NCBI RefSeq assembly: GCF_013374995.1
Contig: NZ_CP056030.1
Span: 3,318,501 to 3,382,500, forward strand
From: Pseudomonas eucalypticola
GTDB lineage: Bacteria; Pseudomonadota; Gammaproteobacteria; Pseudomonadales; Pseudomonadaceae
Reading direction: 5' to 3'
Length of the DNA: 64,000 nucleotides
Shown here piece after piece: positions 35,175 through 44,274 of this stretch (positions are counted from its first letter, which is position 1; every line of letters starts with the position of its first letter). Position numbers and translations under genes: made by a program. The notes beneath the pieces were generated by a model that was given only the letters and a program-made list of their open reading frames with translations, was not told where the DNA came from and ran no database searches.

Positions 35175-36494
35175 TCAATGGCTCAACTGGTTGCTGAACT
35201 GCCCCACCGCATCCACTACTTTCTGCGCGCCTTCCTGAATCTCGGCGATCACCGCCCCGGACTGCGCCGCCAGGTCCAACCCCTGTTCGGCCTGGCGTTT
35301 GCCCTGCTCGATGACCTGCACGGCCTCCTCGGCCAGCGTCTGGTTGCGCGATACCACCGCCACGATCTCCTCGGTCGCCTGGCTGGTACGCGAGGCCAGT
35401 TGCCGCACTTCATCAGCCACTACCGCGAAACCCCGCCCCTGCTCGCCCGCGCGGGCAGCCTCGATGGCTGCGTTCAAGGCCAGCAGGTTGGTCTGGTCGG
35501 CAATGCTGCTGATGCTGTTGATGATGGTGCCGATGACCTGCGACTGCTTGTCCAGGGCGGCGATACCCTCGGCGGCCTTCTCCATCTGCGCCGCGAGTTG
35601 CCGCATCACGTCCACGGTTTCCTGCACCACGCGGCTGCCCCGGCGGGCGGCCGCGTCGGTGTCTTCGGAGGTGCTGTAGGCGATGTCCGCGGCGTCGGCC
35701 ACGGCCTGCTCACGGTTGACCTGGTCGGTGATGACCGTGGCGAACTTCACCACCTTGTACAAGCGGTTGTGCACATCGGTGATGGGGTTGTACGAGGCCT
35801 CCAGCCATACCGTGCGGCCGGCGCTGTCCACGCGCTTGAACCGGCTGGCCACGTACTCGCCCCGGCGCAGGGTGTCCCAGAAGGCCTGGTATTGCGGGCT
35901 GTTGAATTCATCGGGGGCGCAGAACAGGCGATGGTGCTTGCCCACGACCTGATCGAGCCGATAGCCCATGGCCCCCAGGAACCGCTCGTTGGCCGCCAGC
36001 ACCACGCCATCGAGGGTGAATTCGATGACTGCAGTGGAACGCTGCAAGGCCTCGATCAGGTTCTGATGTTCGCGGGAGGTCACGATCGTGCGGGTCAGGT
36101 CATTGGCAAACACCGAGCAGTGCTGCACACGGCCTGCGCTATCGCGCACTGGCTGGACAATGGCCCGCAGCCACGCTTCGACGTTGTCACCCCGGCACAG
36201 CTGCAGGGCCCCGGCCCAGTGGGCGCCGTTCTGGATCGCCCGCTTCATGCGTTTGAAGTGCTCGGAATCGGTGGCCTGGGCCGGTACCAGGTCGACCAGC
36301 GCTCGACCCACCACCTGCTCGGCGCGGTAGCCCATTTCCTGCTCGAAATTGCGGTTGGCGTAGAGGATCCGGCCCTGGGGGTCCAGGGTCAGTGCCAGCA
36401 TCTCGGTGTCGAGGCTGTCCTGGACCTGCTGCAACGACGACAACTGTTCATTGGCAACGGACAACGCGTGCTTCAACCGCTTGTTAAACATCAT
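35175..36494 (-). CDS. Soluble chemoreceptor, PAS-PAS-MCP signal domain (BdlA-like)
   Basis: A 439-residue protein with no membrane helix. Two PAS domains occupy about residues 27-150 and 155-270; both contain the [20 protein letters not shown] or [20 protein letters not shown] type of repeat. The methyl-accepting chemotaxis signal domain follows, with the hairpin tip [34 protein letters not shown]. Domain order and length match P. aeruginosa BdlA, a biofilm-dispersion regulator, and related Aer-like soluble receptors. It would sense redox or an intracellular ligand and act on a CheA-type kinase or on cyclic-di-GMP enzymes. The start has two adjacent ATGs at 36494. Confidence 0.9.
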   Translation of the reverse strand: MMFNKRLKHALSVANEQLSSLQQVQDSLDTEMLALTLDPQGRILYANRNFEQEMGYRAEQVVGRALVDLVPAQATDSEHFKRMKRAIQNGAHWAGALQLCRGDNVEAWLRAIVQPVRDSAGRVQHCSVFANDLTRTIVTSREHQNLIEALQRSTAVIEFTLDGVVLAANERFLGAMGYRLDQVVGKHHRLFCAPDEFNSPQYQAFWDTLRRGEYVASRFKRVDSAGRTVWLEASYNPITDVHNRLYKVVKFATVITDQVNREQAVADAADIAYSTSEDTDAAARRGSRVVQETVDVMRQLAAQMEKAAEGIAALDKQSQVIGTIINSISSIADQTNLLALNAAIEAARAGEQGRGFAVVADEVRQLASRTSQATEEIVAVVSRNQTLAEEAVQVIEQGKRQAEQGLDLAAQSGAVIAEIQEGAQKVVDAVGQFSNQLSH

Positions 36495-36653
36495 GGGGAC
36501 CGTGTCTCAAAAAGGCTTGATAAGGGGCAGGTTCGTGGCACTGCTATCGGCATCGAAACGCACGGCTTGAGTCCTGGCCGTTACCTTGCCGCCGCCCATG
36601 ACCGGTGCATCGTGTTAAGGTGCGAAACATCGTTGACCAGGAGGTTTGATTCC

Positions 36654-37493
36654 ATGAGCAAGACCCCGTACGTCCCACCCAAGGTCTGGACCCACGAAGC
36701 ACCGTCGGGTGGCCAATTCGCCAATATCAACCGCCCTGTCGCCGGCCCTACCCACGACAAGGAACTGCCGGTCGGCAAACACCCTTTGCAGCTGTATTCC
36801 CTGGCCACGCCCAACGGCATCAAGGTCACCATCCTGCTCGAAGAGCTGCTGGCCCTGGGACACAGCGGCGCCGACTATGACGCCTGGCTGATCCGTATCA
36901 ACGAGGGCGATCAGTTCTCCAGCGGTTTCGTCGACATCAACCCCAATTCCAAGATCCCGGCCCTGCTGGACCGTAGCGTCGCCCCCGCGGTGCGCGTGTT
37001 CGAGTCCGGTTCGATCCTGCTGTACCTGGCGGAAAAGTTCAGCGCCTTCCTGGCCAGCGACATCGCCACCCGCACCGAAACCCTCAACTGGTTGTTCTGG
37101 CAGATGGGCGCCGCGCCCTACCTGGGCGGCGGTTTCGGGCACTTCTATGCCTACGCGCCGGAAAAGATGGAATACCCGATCAACCGCTTCACCATGGAAG
37201 CCAAGCGCCAACTGGATGTACTCGACCAGCGCCTGGCGCAGAGCCAGTACCTGGCCGGCGACGACTACAGCATCGCTGACATCGCAGTGTGGTCGTGGTA
37301 CGGGCAACTGGCGCTGGGCAAGCTGTATTCGGCGGCCGAGTTCCTCAGCGTGCAGGACTACACCCATGTACAGCGCTGGGCCCAGGCCATCGCCCAACGC
37401 CCGGCGGTGGTGCGTGGCACGCGGGTGAACCGCACCTGGGGGGATGAAGCCTCGCAGGTACCGGAACGCCATCAGGCGGCGGACCTGGACTGA
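36654..37493 (+). CDS. yghU: Glutathione-dependent disulfide-bond oxidoreductase, YghU-type
   Basis: A 279-residue nu-class GST. The YghU hallmark N-terminal extension PYVPPKVWTHEAPSGGQFANINRPVAGPT precedes the thioredoxin domain; LYSLATPNGIKVTILLEEL carries the T-x-N glutathione-binding segment. FESGSILLYLAEKF holds the E-S pair and YLAGDDYSIADIAVWSWYG the conserved C-terminal capping box. The start has a strong CCAGGAGG site. YghU binds two glutathione molecules and reduces disulfides or peroxides. Confidence 0.95.
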   Translation: MSKTPYVPPKVWTHEAPSGGQFANINRPVAGPTHDKELPVGKHPLQLYSLATPNGIKVTILLEELLALGHSGADYDAWLIRINEGDQFSSGFVDINPNSKIPALLDRSVAPAVRVFESGSILLYLAEKFSAFLASDIATRTETLNWLFWQMGAAPYLGGGFGHFYAYAPEKMEYPINRFTMEAKRQLDVLDQRLAQSQYLAGDDYSIADIAVWSWYGQLALGKLYSAAEFLSVQDYTHVQRWAQAIAQRPAVVRGTRVNRTWGDEASQVPERHQAADLD

Positions 37494-37592
37494 GGCTTTA
37501 CCGAACCTTTACCCACCCTAGACCTGCGTTTACACGGATCTGGTGTTTCATGTGTCCATGGCGAACCCACACTTTTCGCCAAAGGAGACACC

Positions 37593-37898
37593 ATGATTTC
37601 GAAGATGACCAAAGCCCTGATCCTGTCCGGCTGCCTGATCGCCGCCGGCACCGCCTCCGCCGACCAGCGCGACGTGATCGTGCCTGTCATCGCCGGAGCC
37701 GCGGTGGGCGCAGTACTGGCCACTGTCATCAGCGGCGGCCACGAACACCATCATCCTCACTACTACCAACCGGCTCCGCGCCCCGTGTATTACCAGCCGG
37801 TGGCGTACGAATACCGCCGCTACGCGCCACCACCGCCACCGCGCTACTACGACGCCGGCTACCACCGCGGGTATGACCGGGGCTACGGCCGCTGGTAA
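37593..37898 (+). CDS. Small exported Tyr/Pro-rich protein, 101 aa
   Basis: Starts MISKMTKALILSGCLIAAGT with AAAGGAG upstream. The signal peptide likely ends ASA-D. A glycine-rich hydrophobic stretch (IVPVIAGAAVGAVLATVISGG, about 29-49) could insert in a membrane. The rest is rich in Tyr, Pro, His and Arg, with HEHHHPHYYQP and YDAGYHRGYDRGYGRW. It resembles small glycine-zipper-like envelope proteins common in Pseudomonas; function unknown. Confidence 0.75.
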   Translation: MISKMTKALILSGCLIAAGTASADQRDVIVPVIAGAAVGAVLATVISGGHEHHHPHYYQPAPRPVYYQPVAYEYRRYAPPPPPRYYDAGYHRGYDRGYGRW

Positions 37899-37906
37899 GG
37901 CGCGCT

Positions 37907-37992
37907 GTAGCAGCGGACCTGGCCGCGTCCACGGTGTTTGCGGTACGCCTGATGCAACGCAGTGCCCGTGACGCGGCCAGGTCCGCTGCTAC
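37907..37992. repeat. REP inverted pair, family 2
   Basis: GTAGCAGCGGACCTGGCCGCG is mirrored by CGCGGCCAGGTCCGCTGCTAC. Its right edge supplies the TAG stop codon (minus strand, 37989-37991) of the LysR regulator gene. Confidence 0.9.
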
Positions 37993-38891
37993 AAGGGGGT
38001 GGAGGGTGGCGGGAAAACGTGCGCGCACAGGAAGTCCACCAGTGCGCGCACCTTCGGCGAAGCATGAGGACTGCCCGGCCACAGCACATGGAACACGTTG
38101 GTATGTACTACATATTCCTGCAAAACGGGCTGCAAAGTGCCAGCCGCCAGCTCCTCGCGAATAGCGAAATCCGGTAGATAGGCAATGCCTAGCCCACGCA
38201 ACGCAAAGCACACGCGCGTTTCGATGTTGTTGCAGATCATCGCCACGGGCAGTTGCAATTCCGCTTCGCCCTCTTCACGGCGCAACACCCAAGCTTCCAG
38301 CTTGCCGCTGCTGGGGAAGCGGTAGTGCAGGCACGCGTGCCTGAGCAGGTCCGTGGGCACCCTGGGGGTACCCCGCTGCGCCAGGTACGCAGGGGACGCC
38401 ACCAGCAACAGCCGGAACACGCCCAACCGGCGCGCGGAAAGCCGCGAGTCGCCGGGCTCGCCCGTGCGAATCACGGCATCGAAGCCTTCATCGATGACGT
38501 CCACCAGGCGGTCACTGAAGTCCAGGTCCAGCTCGATGTCGGGGTAGGCCACCATGAATTGTGCCAGTACCGGCAGCATCAATGGGCTGACCATGGGCAG
38601 GCTCACGCGCAACCGGCCCCGGGGCGCAGCCGACGCCTGGGCGAGTTCCTGTTCGGCACTGTCGAACTCGGCAAGAATGCGCCGGCAGCGTTCCAGGAAC
38701 ATCGCGCCTTCGACCGTTAGCGCCACGCTGCGGGTGCTACGGTGAAACAGGCGTGCGCCCAGGCTCTGCTCCAGCCGGCTGATACTCTTGCCCACCGCTG
38801 ACGCGGATATTCCCAGCAGGCGGCCGGTCGCGACGAAGCTGCGGGTTTCAGCCACCTGTACGAAGACGGCGAAATTGCCGAGGCGATCCAT
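37989..38891 (-). CDS. LysR-family transcriptional regulator
   Basis: A 300-residue LysR protein starting MDRLGNFAVFVQVAETRSFV; GGAGGAG sits upstream, so the longer frame to 38930 is rejected. The helix-turn-helix is ATGRLLGISASAVGKSISRLEQSLGARLFHRSTR. The effector-binding domain starts at about residue 90 (GRLRVSLPMVSPLMLPVL). It belongs to the CrgA/PA0477-like group. It is divergent from an MFS exporter, its likely target, with a shared ~110-bp region. Its stop codon lies in the REP pair. Confidence 0.93.
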   Translation of the reverse strand: MDRLGNFAVFVQVAETRSFVATGRLLGISASAVGKSISRLEQSLGARLFHRSTRSVALTVEGAMFLERCRRILAEFDSAEQELAQASAAPRGRLRVSLPMVSPLMLPVLAQFMVAYPDIELDLDFSDRLVDVIDEGFDAVIRTGEPGDSRLSARRLGVFRLLLVASPAYLAQRGTPRVPTDLLRHACLHYRFPSSGKLEAWVLRREEGEAELQLPVAMICNNIETRVCFALRGLGIAYLPDFAIREELAAGTLQPVLQEYVVHTNVFHVLWPGSPHASPKVRALVDFLCAHVFPPPSTPL

Positions 38892-38997
38892 GGCACTCCT
38901 CCATTGCGGAACAAACAGTCCGTAAAGCACGGAACACTACCCTACTTTGTCTCAGGCCTGGAACTTTCTACCGTGTGCGGCATTCTCCTGAACCTGG

Positions 38998-40215
38998 ATG
39001 TTCCCCATGACTGCGCGCCCTTCACCTGCCCCGCCTGCTCGCCCCTTACCGCTGGGTGCCTTGCTGGCCCTGGCCATGGCCGGCTTCATCACCATTCTCA
39101 CCGAAGCCCTGCCCGCCGGTTTGTTGCCCCAGATGGCCGCCGGCATGCACGTGGCGCCTACCTGGCTCGGCCAATTGATTACCGCCTACGCGCTTGGCTC
39201 GATGCTGGCGGCCATTCCCCTGGCTACCGCAACCCAGGGTATGCGGCGTCGGCCGCTGCTGATGGCGGCGATCGCCGGTTTTGCCGTGGCCAATACAGTG
39301 ACGGCGTGCTCCAGCAGCTACACCCTGACACTGGTAGCGCGGCTGATAGCTGGCATCTCGGCGGGTCTGCTCTGGGCGCTGATCGTGGGCTACGCGGCAC
39401 GCATGGTGCCCCATGAACAACAAGGCCGGGCCATTGCCGTAGCCATGGTTGGCACACCCTTGGCGTTGTCGCTGGGGGTTCCGGCGGGCACGCTGCTGGG
39501 CAACATACTGGGATGGCGCCTGTGCTTTGGCCTGATCAGCGTATTGACGCTGGTCTTGATGGCCTGGGTACGCCTGGGCCTGCCGGACTTCGCCGGGCTG
39601 CCCGGTGGCAAACGCCAGACCATCCGCCAGGTATTCAGCCTGCCAGGGGTACGTTCGGTGCTGTTCGTGGTGCTGACGTTCGTGCTGGCTCACAACATCC
39701 TGTACACCTACATCGCACCCTTCCTGGCCACCGCGCACCTGGCCGAGCATACTGAATGGGTGCTGCTGGTGTTTGGTGTGACGTCGGTGCTGAGTATCTG
39801 GGTCGTTGGCGCGCTGATCGACCGCCACCTGCGCCGACTGACCCTGGTCAGCACCCTGCTGTTTGCCCTGGCCGCGTTGTTGATTGGCCTCGCTGGTACC
39901 CAGCCCGTGGCGGTGTACGCCGCAGTGGCGTGCTGGGGGCTGGCGTTCGGTGGCGCCGCCACCCTGTTCCAGACCGCCCTGGCCAAGGCGGCCGGTGACG
40001 CCATGGATGTGGCCCAGGCCATGCTCGTCACGGCCTGGAACCTGGCGATCGCAGGCGGCGGCATCGTCGGCGGGGTGTTGCTGGACCGCTTCGGCACCAC
40101 GACCTTCGCGCCGGCGGTGCTGATGCTGTTGCTGGCGACGTTCTGGGTCGTGTGGTCGGCCCGCAGGGGCGGGTTTCCGGTGGCGATTATTCATGTGAAG
40201 GGAGCACTACCATGA
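38998..40215 (+). CDS. MFS transporter, DHA1 (AraJ/sugar-efflux) type
   Basis: A 405-residue 12-helix transporter. The first helix contains AMAGFITILTEALPAGLLPQMA, the AraJ-like signature with acidic residue in helix 1. Motif A-like ATQGMRRRPLLMAAI and the helix 4-5 segment ARLIAGISAGLLWALIVGYAARMV follow. Probable efflux of a drug or sugar-like compound. Start is ATG 38998 or 39007 (MTARPSPAP); neither has a clear ribosome binding site. It is divergent from the LysR gene and its stop overlaps the next start by 4 bp. Confidence 0.88.
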   Translation: MFPMTARPSPAPPARPLPLGALLALAMAGFITILTEALPAGLLPQMAAGMHVAPTWLGQLITAYALGSMLAAIPLATATQGMRRRPLLMAAIAGFAVANTVTACSSSYTLTLVARLIAGISAGLLWALIVGYAARMVPHEQQGRAIAVAMVGTPLALSLGVPAGTLLGNILGWRLCFGLISVLTLVLMAWVRLGLPDFAGLPGGKRQTIRQVFSLPGVRSVLFVVLTFVLAHNILYTYIAPFLATAHLAEHTEWVLLVFGVTSVLSIWVVGALIDRHLRRLTLVSTLLFALAALLIGLAGTQPVAVYAAVACWGLAFGGAATLFQTALAKAAGDAMDVAQAMLVTAWNLAIAGGGIVGGVLLDRFGTTTFAPAVLMLLLATFWVVWSARRGGFPVAIIHVKGALP

Positions 40216-40607
40216 AGTATGCAGCAATGGTCGCCGCCTTGTTGGCCTGTAGCCTGGCCAGCGGCGCGCCGTTGACCAGGATGGACGAATTGAACCTCAA
40301 GTGCGAAAAGGAAAAGACTTCGCTGTTTCGGGACAATAACGGCACGCCCTCGTGCGACCACATCGCCCGCATACAGCGCGATTATGAAGCGCGTACGGCC
40401 GCTCTCACCGCCGACCTGCGCAAGCGCTGCAATCAGGAACAGACCTCGTTGTTTCGCGACAACAACGGCACGCCCTCCTGCGAGCGCCTGGCCCAAGCCC
40501 TGCGTGACCGTGCCAGCGGCCCGGTGGGCGACAGCTTCCACTACAGCCCCGAGCGCGGCAAATACTGCTACTTCAACGAGGCCGACGAGCCAACGTCCTG
40601 CCCCTGA
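40212..40607 (+). CDS. Small exported protein with an internal duplication, 131 aa
   Basis: ATG at 40212 (MKYAAMVAALLACSLASGAP) overlaps the MFS stop, with GGAG upstream; the signal peptide ends near SGA. Two ~41-residue repeats follow, KCEKEKTSLFRDNNGTPSC and RCNQEQTSLFRDNNGTPSC. Each has a pair of cysteines spaced alike and could form a disulfide loop. The C-terminus is SFHYSPERGKYCYFNEADEP. I recognise no family. Translational coupling with the exporter suggests a related envelope function. Confidence 0.7.
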   Translation: MKYAAMVAALLACSLASGAPLTRMDELNLKCEKEKTSLFRDNNGTPSCDHIARIQRDYEARTAALTADLRKRCNQEQTSLFRDNNGTPSCERLAQALRDRASGPVGDSFHYSPERGKYCYFNEADEPTSCP

Positions 40608-40670
40608 GTGCAGCCTCCTCGTCACTTGTTTCCCAGGCTTCGCCCCGCCGTGCAGTGCCGCGACAGCCCG

Positions 40671-40898
40671 CTAGGGTTGCGCCCCGGCCCGGCCGGCCAG
40701 CTCGCGGCGCAATCGCGCAATTTCGTTGCTGTCGCTGCCGTGCATGGTCACCAGCGCCGCGATGCGTTGGCGGCACGCGCGCAGCTCGGCGTTGGTTTCA
40801 TCCAGCTCGTTGCTCAACAGCAGGCACTGGTGCTCCAGCAGCTCCAGTGGCGAAGGAAACGGCGCCGGGTCGGGGAAATTCATGAGGTCGTCGGTCAT
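40671..40898 (-). CDS. Hypothetical protein, 75 aa, probably coiled coil
   Basis: ATG at 40898 gives MTDDLMNFPDPAPFPSPLEL; an in-frame start at 40883 (MNFPDP) is also possible. The frame running to 41039 crosses a REP half and is unlikely. The C-terminal two-thirds, LLEHQCLLLSNELDETNAELRACRQRI and IARLRRELAGR, looks like a helical, possibly coiled-coil, protein. It lies downstream of macB on the same strand, about 170 bp away, so co-transcription with the NRPS operon is possible but unproven. Confidence 0.55.
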   Translation of the reverse strand: MTDDLMNFPDPAPFPSPLELLEHQCLLLSNELDETNAELRACRQRIAALVTMHGSDSNEIARLRRELAGRAGAQP

Positions 40899-40992
40899 GA
40901 GCGTAAGGTTGCCAGTGGTGGAGTACAAGTGTTCTCCTTGCAGAATAACGCCAACCACTGGATGGATCAACAGTACATTACGCGAGCCCGTC

Positions 40993-41010
40993 ACAGCGGA
41001 CCTGGCCGCG
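40993..41010. repeat. Degenerate half REP, family 2
   Basis: ACAGCGGACCTGGCCGCG matches one arm of the family 2 palindrome with changes at its outer end. Confidence 0.6.
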
Positions 41011-41065
41011 TCCCGAACACCACGCAACACCCGCCCCACCGCAGGCCACTGCTAAACCGCCAGCC

Positions 41066-43072
41066 TCAATCGCGCGCCAATGCTTCGATAGGGTCCAACC
41101 GTGCCGCATTGCGGGCCGGGACGAAGCCGAACAGGACCCCGATCAGGGTCGAGCAGGCGAAGGCGGTCACGATGGAGGCCGGCGAGAACACCATTTCCCA
41201 CTGTTTGACGAACAGGGTGAACAAATAGCCGATGCCATAGGACAAGGCTATCCCGACCACGCCCCCCATCAGGCACACCATCACCGCCTCCACCAGAAAT
41301 TGCTGGCGGATATCGGACTGGCGCGCGCCCACCGCCATGCGGATGCCAATTTCGCGCGTGCGCTCGGTGACCGACACCAGCATGATGTTCATCACCCCGA
41401 TGCCCCCCACCACCAGGGAGATTACCGCGATCAGCGACAGCAGCAGGGTCAGCGAGCGGCTGGTTTTCTGCACGGTCTGCATCACGCTGTCCAGGTTATT
41501 GGTGAAGAAGTCCTTGGTGCCGTGGCGCTGCAACATCAGTTTGTTGACCTGCTCGTCCACCATCTTGCTGGGCATCCCATCCTTGATGCGCACGCTGATG
41601 CTGTCCAGATGCCGCTGGCCCAGCACGCGGCCCGCGGCCGTTTCATAAGGCACCCAGATGTTCAGGCTCTTGTTGGCCACGAACAGGTTCTTGTTGTCAG
41701 CCGCCACGCCGATCACCGTGCACGGCAGGTTGCCGATCAGGATCACCTGGCCCAGCGGGTCGGTGCCATTGCCAAACAGGCGCTGGGCGGTGTTGTGGTC
41801 GATCACCACCACCTGGGCCTGGCGTCGGGCGTCGTCTTCGCTGAAGGTGATGCCGGCGGCCATGCGGATGTTGCGCACCTGGAAATAACGGTTGCTGACC
41901 CCGTTGAGCTGGGCATCGATGTCGATGTTGCGGTAGCGCACCAGGGTGCTTTGGCCGATCACCGGGGTGGCGCTGTCAATGTAGTAGAGCTGATTGAGGG
42001 CGGTGACATCGGCCAGCACCAGCGTTTCGATGGACTTGGCCCGGCTGTCGCCAAACGTAGCGCCGGCATACACGTCGATGGTGTTGCTGCCGATGGCCTG
42101 GATATCCTTCAGCACATAGCGCTTGGCACCTTCGCCGATGGCCGAGATGGACACCACCGAGGTGATGCCGATGACGATGCCGAGCATGGTCAGCAAGGTG
42201 CGCATGCGGTGCGACACCAAGGCGATCCAGGCCATGTTGAAGGCCTCGCGAAACAGCCCCAGCCCCGCCACCAGCCGCCGCGGCATGGCCCTGGCGTGCG
42301 TTTCCCCCTGGGCTTCCAGCGCCGGCGTCGTGCTGGGCGGCGTGCGGCGGTCGGCGATGATCTGCCCGTCGCTGACCTCGATGATGCGCTCGGCATGGGC
42401 CGCCACCTTGGGGTCGTGGGTCACCAGGATCACCGTATGGCCGGCGGCGTGCAGCTCCAGCAGGATGTTCATCACCTCCTTGCCGCTGGTGGTGTCCAGG
42501 GCGCCGGTAGGCTCGTCGGCGAGGATCACCTGGCCGCCGTTCATCAGCGCCCGGGCGATACTCACCCGTTGCTGCTGGCCGCCGGACATCTGGCTGGGGC
42601 GGTGCTCAAGGTGGCCAGCCAGCCCGAGGCGTGTCAGCAACTGCTCGGCACGCTCATGGCGTTGGCTGGGCGAAGTGCCGGCGTACACAGCCGGAATCTC
42701 CACGTTATGCACCGCGTCCAGGTGCGGCAACAGGTGGTAGCGCTGGAAGATGAAACCGAAATGGTCGCGCCGCAACGCCGCCAGGGCTTCATCGTCCAAG
42801 TCACGGGTTTCCTGGCCCTGCACCTGGTAACTGCCACTGCTGGCGTGATCCAGGCAACCGAGGATGTTCATCAAGGTCGATTTGCCCGACCCCGACGCAC
42901 CGATGATCGCCACCAGTTCGCCGGGGTGGATCTCCAGGTCGATGTGCCGCAAGGCCAGGAACTCGCGGTCACCGGCCATGAAGCTGCGGCTCACGCCCTT
43001 GAGCCGCAGCAAGGGCAGGCTGGCATCGACGCTGGCCTCGTGCAGGGCCTGCAGGTCTACTTTGAGGTTCAT
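41066..43072 (-). CDS. macB: MacB: ABC ATPase-permease of peptide exporter
   Basis: A 668-residue MacB with fused ATPase and FtsX-like domains. The N-terminal ATPase has Walker A GASGSGKST (58-66), signature MSGGQQQR (162-169) and Walker B VILADEPTGA (182-191). The first membrane helix follows near MRTLLTMLGIVIGITSVVSI, then a large periplasmic domain (about 310-540), then three helices at the C-terminus (LTLLLSLIAVISLVVGGIGVM). MacAB with TolC exports lipopeptides and other amphipathic compounds from the periplasm. macB begins 2 bp after macA. Position after a tandem-TE NRPS matches known Pseudomonas lipopeptide clusters, so it probably exports the NRPS product. No TolC homologue is in the window. 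Confidence 0.95.
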   Translation of the reverse strand: MNLKVDLQALHEASVDASLPLLRLKGVSRSFMAGDREFLALRHIDLEIHPGELVAIIGASGSGKSTLMNILGCLDHASSGSYQVQGQETRDLDDEALAALRRDHFGFIFQRYHLLPHLDAVHNVEIPAVYAGTSPSQRHERAEQLLTRLGLAGHLEHRPSQMSGGQQQRVSIARALMNGGQVILADEPTGALDTTSGKEVMNILLELHAAGHTVILVTHDPKVAAHAERIIEVSDGQIIADRRTPPSTTPALEAQGETHARAMPRRLVAGLGLFREAFNMAWIALVSHRMRTLLTMLGIVIGITSVVSISAIGEGAKRYVLKDIQAIGSNTIDVYAGATFGDSRAKSIETLVLADVTALNQLYYIDSATPVIGQSTLVRYRNIDIDAQLNGVSNRYFQVRNIRMAAGITFSEDDARRQAQVVVIDHNTAQRLFGNGTDPLGQVILIGNLPCTVIGVAADNKNLFVANKSLNIWVPYETAAGRVLGQRHLDSISVRIKDGMPSKMVDEQVNKLMLQRHGTKDFFTNNLDSVMQTVQKTSRSLTLLLSLIAVISLVVGGIGVMNIMLVSVTERTREIGIRMAVGARQSDIRQQFLVEAVMVCLMGGVVGIALSYGIGYLFTLFVKQWEMVFSPASIVTAFACSTLIGVLFGFVPARNAARLDPIEALARD

Positions 43073-43074
43073 GC

Positions 43075-44226
43075 CTAGTTCCCCGCCGTGGCCGTGGCCA
43101 GTTCGCCGATCACCACCTTGTCACCTTCGGCCAGGCCTTGGGTGATCTGCACCTGCACATTGTTGTTGATGCCGGTGTGCACGGTACGCGCCTGGGCGAA
43201 CCCCTTGCTGTCCACCACTTGCACGCCGTAGCTGCCGTCGGCATTGCGCGGGCCCAGGGCGGCCACCGGCACCGTCAAGGCCTGCTGGGCCGTACCCAGC
43301 ACGATGCGGACCTGGGCGGTCATGGCGATGCGCAGGCGATGGTCGGGGTTGGGCACCTCGAACAGCGCGTTGTAGAACACGGCCTTGTCTTGCTGGGTCT
43401 TGCTACCGGTGGCGTCGGTGTCCAGGTAGTTCTGCGGCGCCGGCTCGGTGCCGCGCAGGGTGGCGTAGTAGCGCTTGTCTTCGCCCAGGATGGTGAAGTA
43501 CACCGGTTGCCCGGGGCTGATATGAATCACGTCGGCCTCGGAGACCTGGGCCTTGATGGTCATGGTGTCCAGGTCAGCCAACTTGAGCAGCACCGGCGCC
43601 AGTTGGTTGGCGATGACCGTCTGGCCTTCCTGGGTGACGATGCCCACCACGTCACCGTCGATGGGCGCGATGATGCGGGTGTAGCCCAGGTTGACCTTGG
43701 CGGTGTCGATCTGCACCTGGGCGCTCTTGATCTGCGCGTCCAGGGAGCGCAGGTTGGCCTGCTGCACCTCGTAGTCGGATTGGGCGTTGTCGTAGTCCTG
43801 GCGCGAGATCGACTCGTCGGCCTGCAGGTCCTTGTAGCGCTCGAACAGGCGCTTGGCCTGGTCCATCTGCACCTTGGTGGACATGCGCTCGGCCTGCAAT
43901 TTTTCTTCGTCGACCTCGGCCTGGCGCAGGGTGTTGCGCAGCACCAGCGGGTCGATCTCGGCCAGCCACTGGCCCTTCCTGACCTTGTCACCCAACTTGA
44001 TTTTCAACGATTTCAGTTGCCCCGAGACCTGGGCGCCCACGTCCACCTGCTTGATGCCTTCCAGTACCCCGGTGGCCAGCACGGCGTTCTCGATGTCGTT
44101 GCGCTGCACCTGGGCGGTGATATAGGTGGGTGGCTTCTGCGGCCCGCCCACGGCGTACAGCACCGCGCAGGCCACCAGGGCCAGGGTGGTGCCTACGGCT
44201 ATCTTGCGTCCTTTGGACTTGTTCAT
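43075..44226 (-). CDS. macA: MacA: membrane fusion protein of peptide exporter
   Basis: A 383-residue periplasmic adaptor. The N-terminal hydrophobic anchor is IAVGTTLALVACAVLYAVGG. The lipoyl/barrel half-motifs are VGAQVSGQLKSLKIKLGDKV and APIDGDVVGIVTQEGQTV; between them a coiled-coil hairpin spans about residues 100-190. The beta-barrel and membrane-proximal domain ends PVAALGPRNADGSYGVQVV. It couples MacB to an outer-membrane TolC. It follows the NRPS by 57 bp, with a strong hairpin in the gap. Confidence 0.94.
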   Translation of the reverse strand: MNKSKGRKIAVGTTLALVACAVLYAVGGPQKPPTYITAQVQRNDIENAVLATGVLEGIKQVDVGAQVSGQLKSLKIKLGDKVRKGQWLAEIDPLVLRNTLRQAEVDEEKLQAERMSTKVQMDQAKRLFERYKDLQADESISRQDYDNAQSDYEVQQANLRSLDAQIKSAQVQIDTAKVNLGYTRIIAPIDGDVVGIVTQEGQTVIANQLAPVLLKLADLDTMTIKAQVSEADVIHISPGQPVYFTILGEDKRYYATLRGTEPAPQNYLDTDATGSKTQQDKAVFYNALFEVPNPDHRLRIAMTAQVRIVLGTAQQALTVPVAALGPRNADGSYGVQVVDSKGFAQARTVHTGINNNVQVQITQGLAEGDKVVIGELATATAGN

Positions 44227-44248
44227 GGCTGCCTACTGTTCAATGCGC

Positions 44249-44274
44249 GGCGGGGCCTGCCGACAGGCCCCGCC
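44249..44274 (-). terminator. Strong hairpin between the NRPS and macA
   Basis: GGCGGGGCCTG-CCGA-CAGGCCCCGCC is a perfect 11-bp stem with a 4-nt loop. There is no T-tract on the minus strand, so full intrinsic termination is unlikely. It could act as a partial terminator, a processing site or an mRNA stabiliser that sets exporter levels below NRPS levels. Confidence 0.6.

Noticed and set aside
38892..38997. A specific LysR operator in the divergent LysR/MFS region
   Set aside because: Only a weak CGGA...TCCG dyad was visible; not strong enough to list.
40899..41039. N-terminal extension of the small gene downstream of macB
   Set aside because: The extension crosses a REP half element; a later ATG gives a compact soluble protein.
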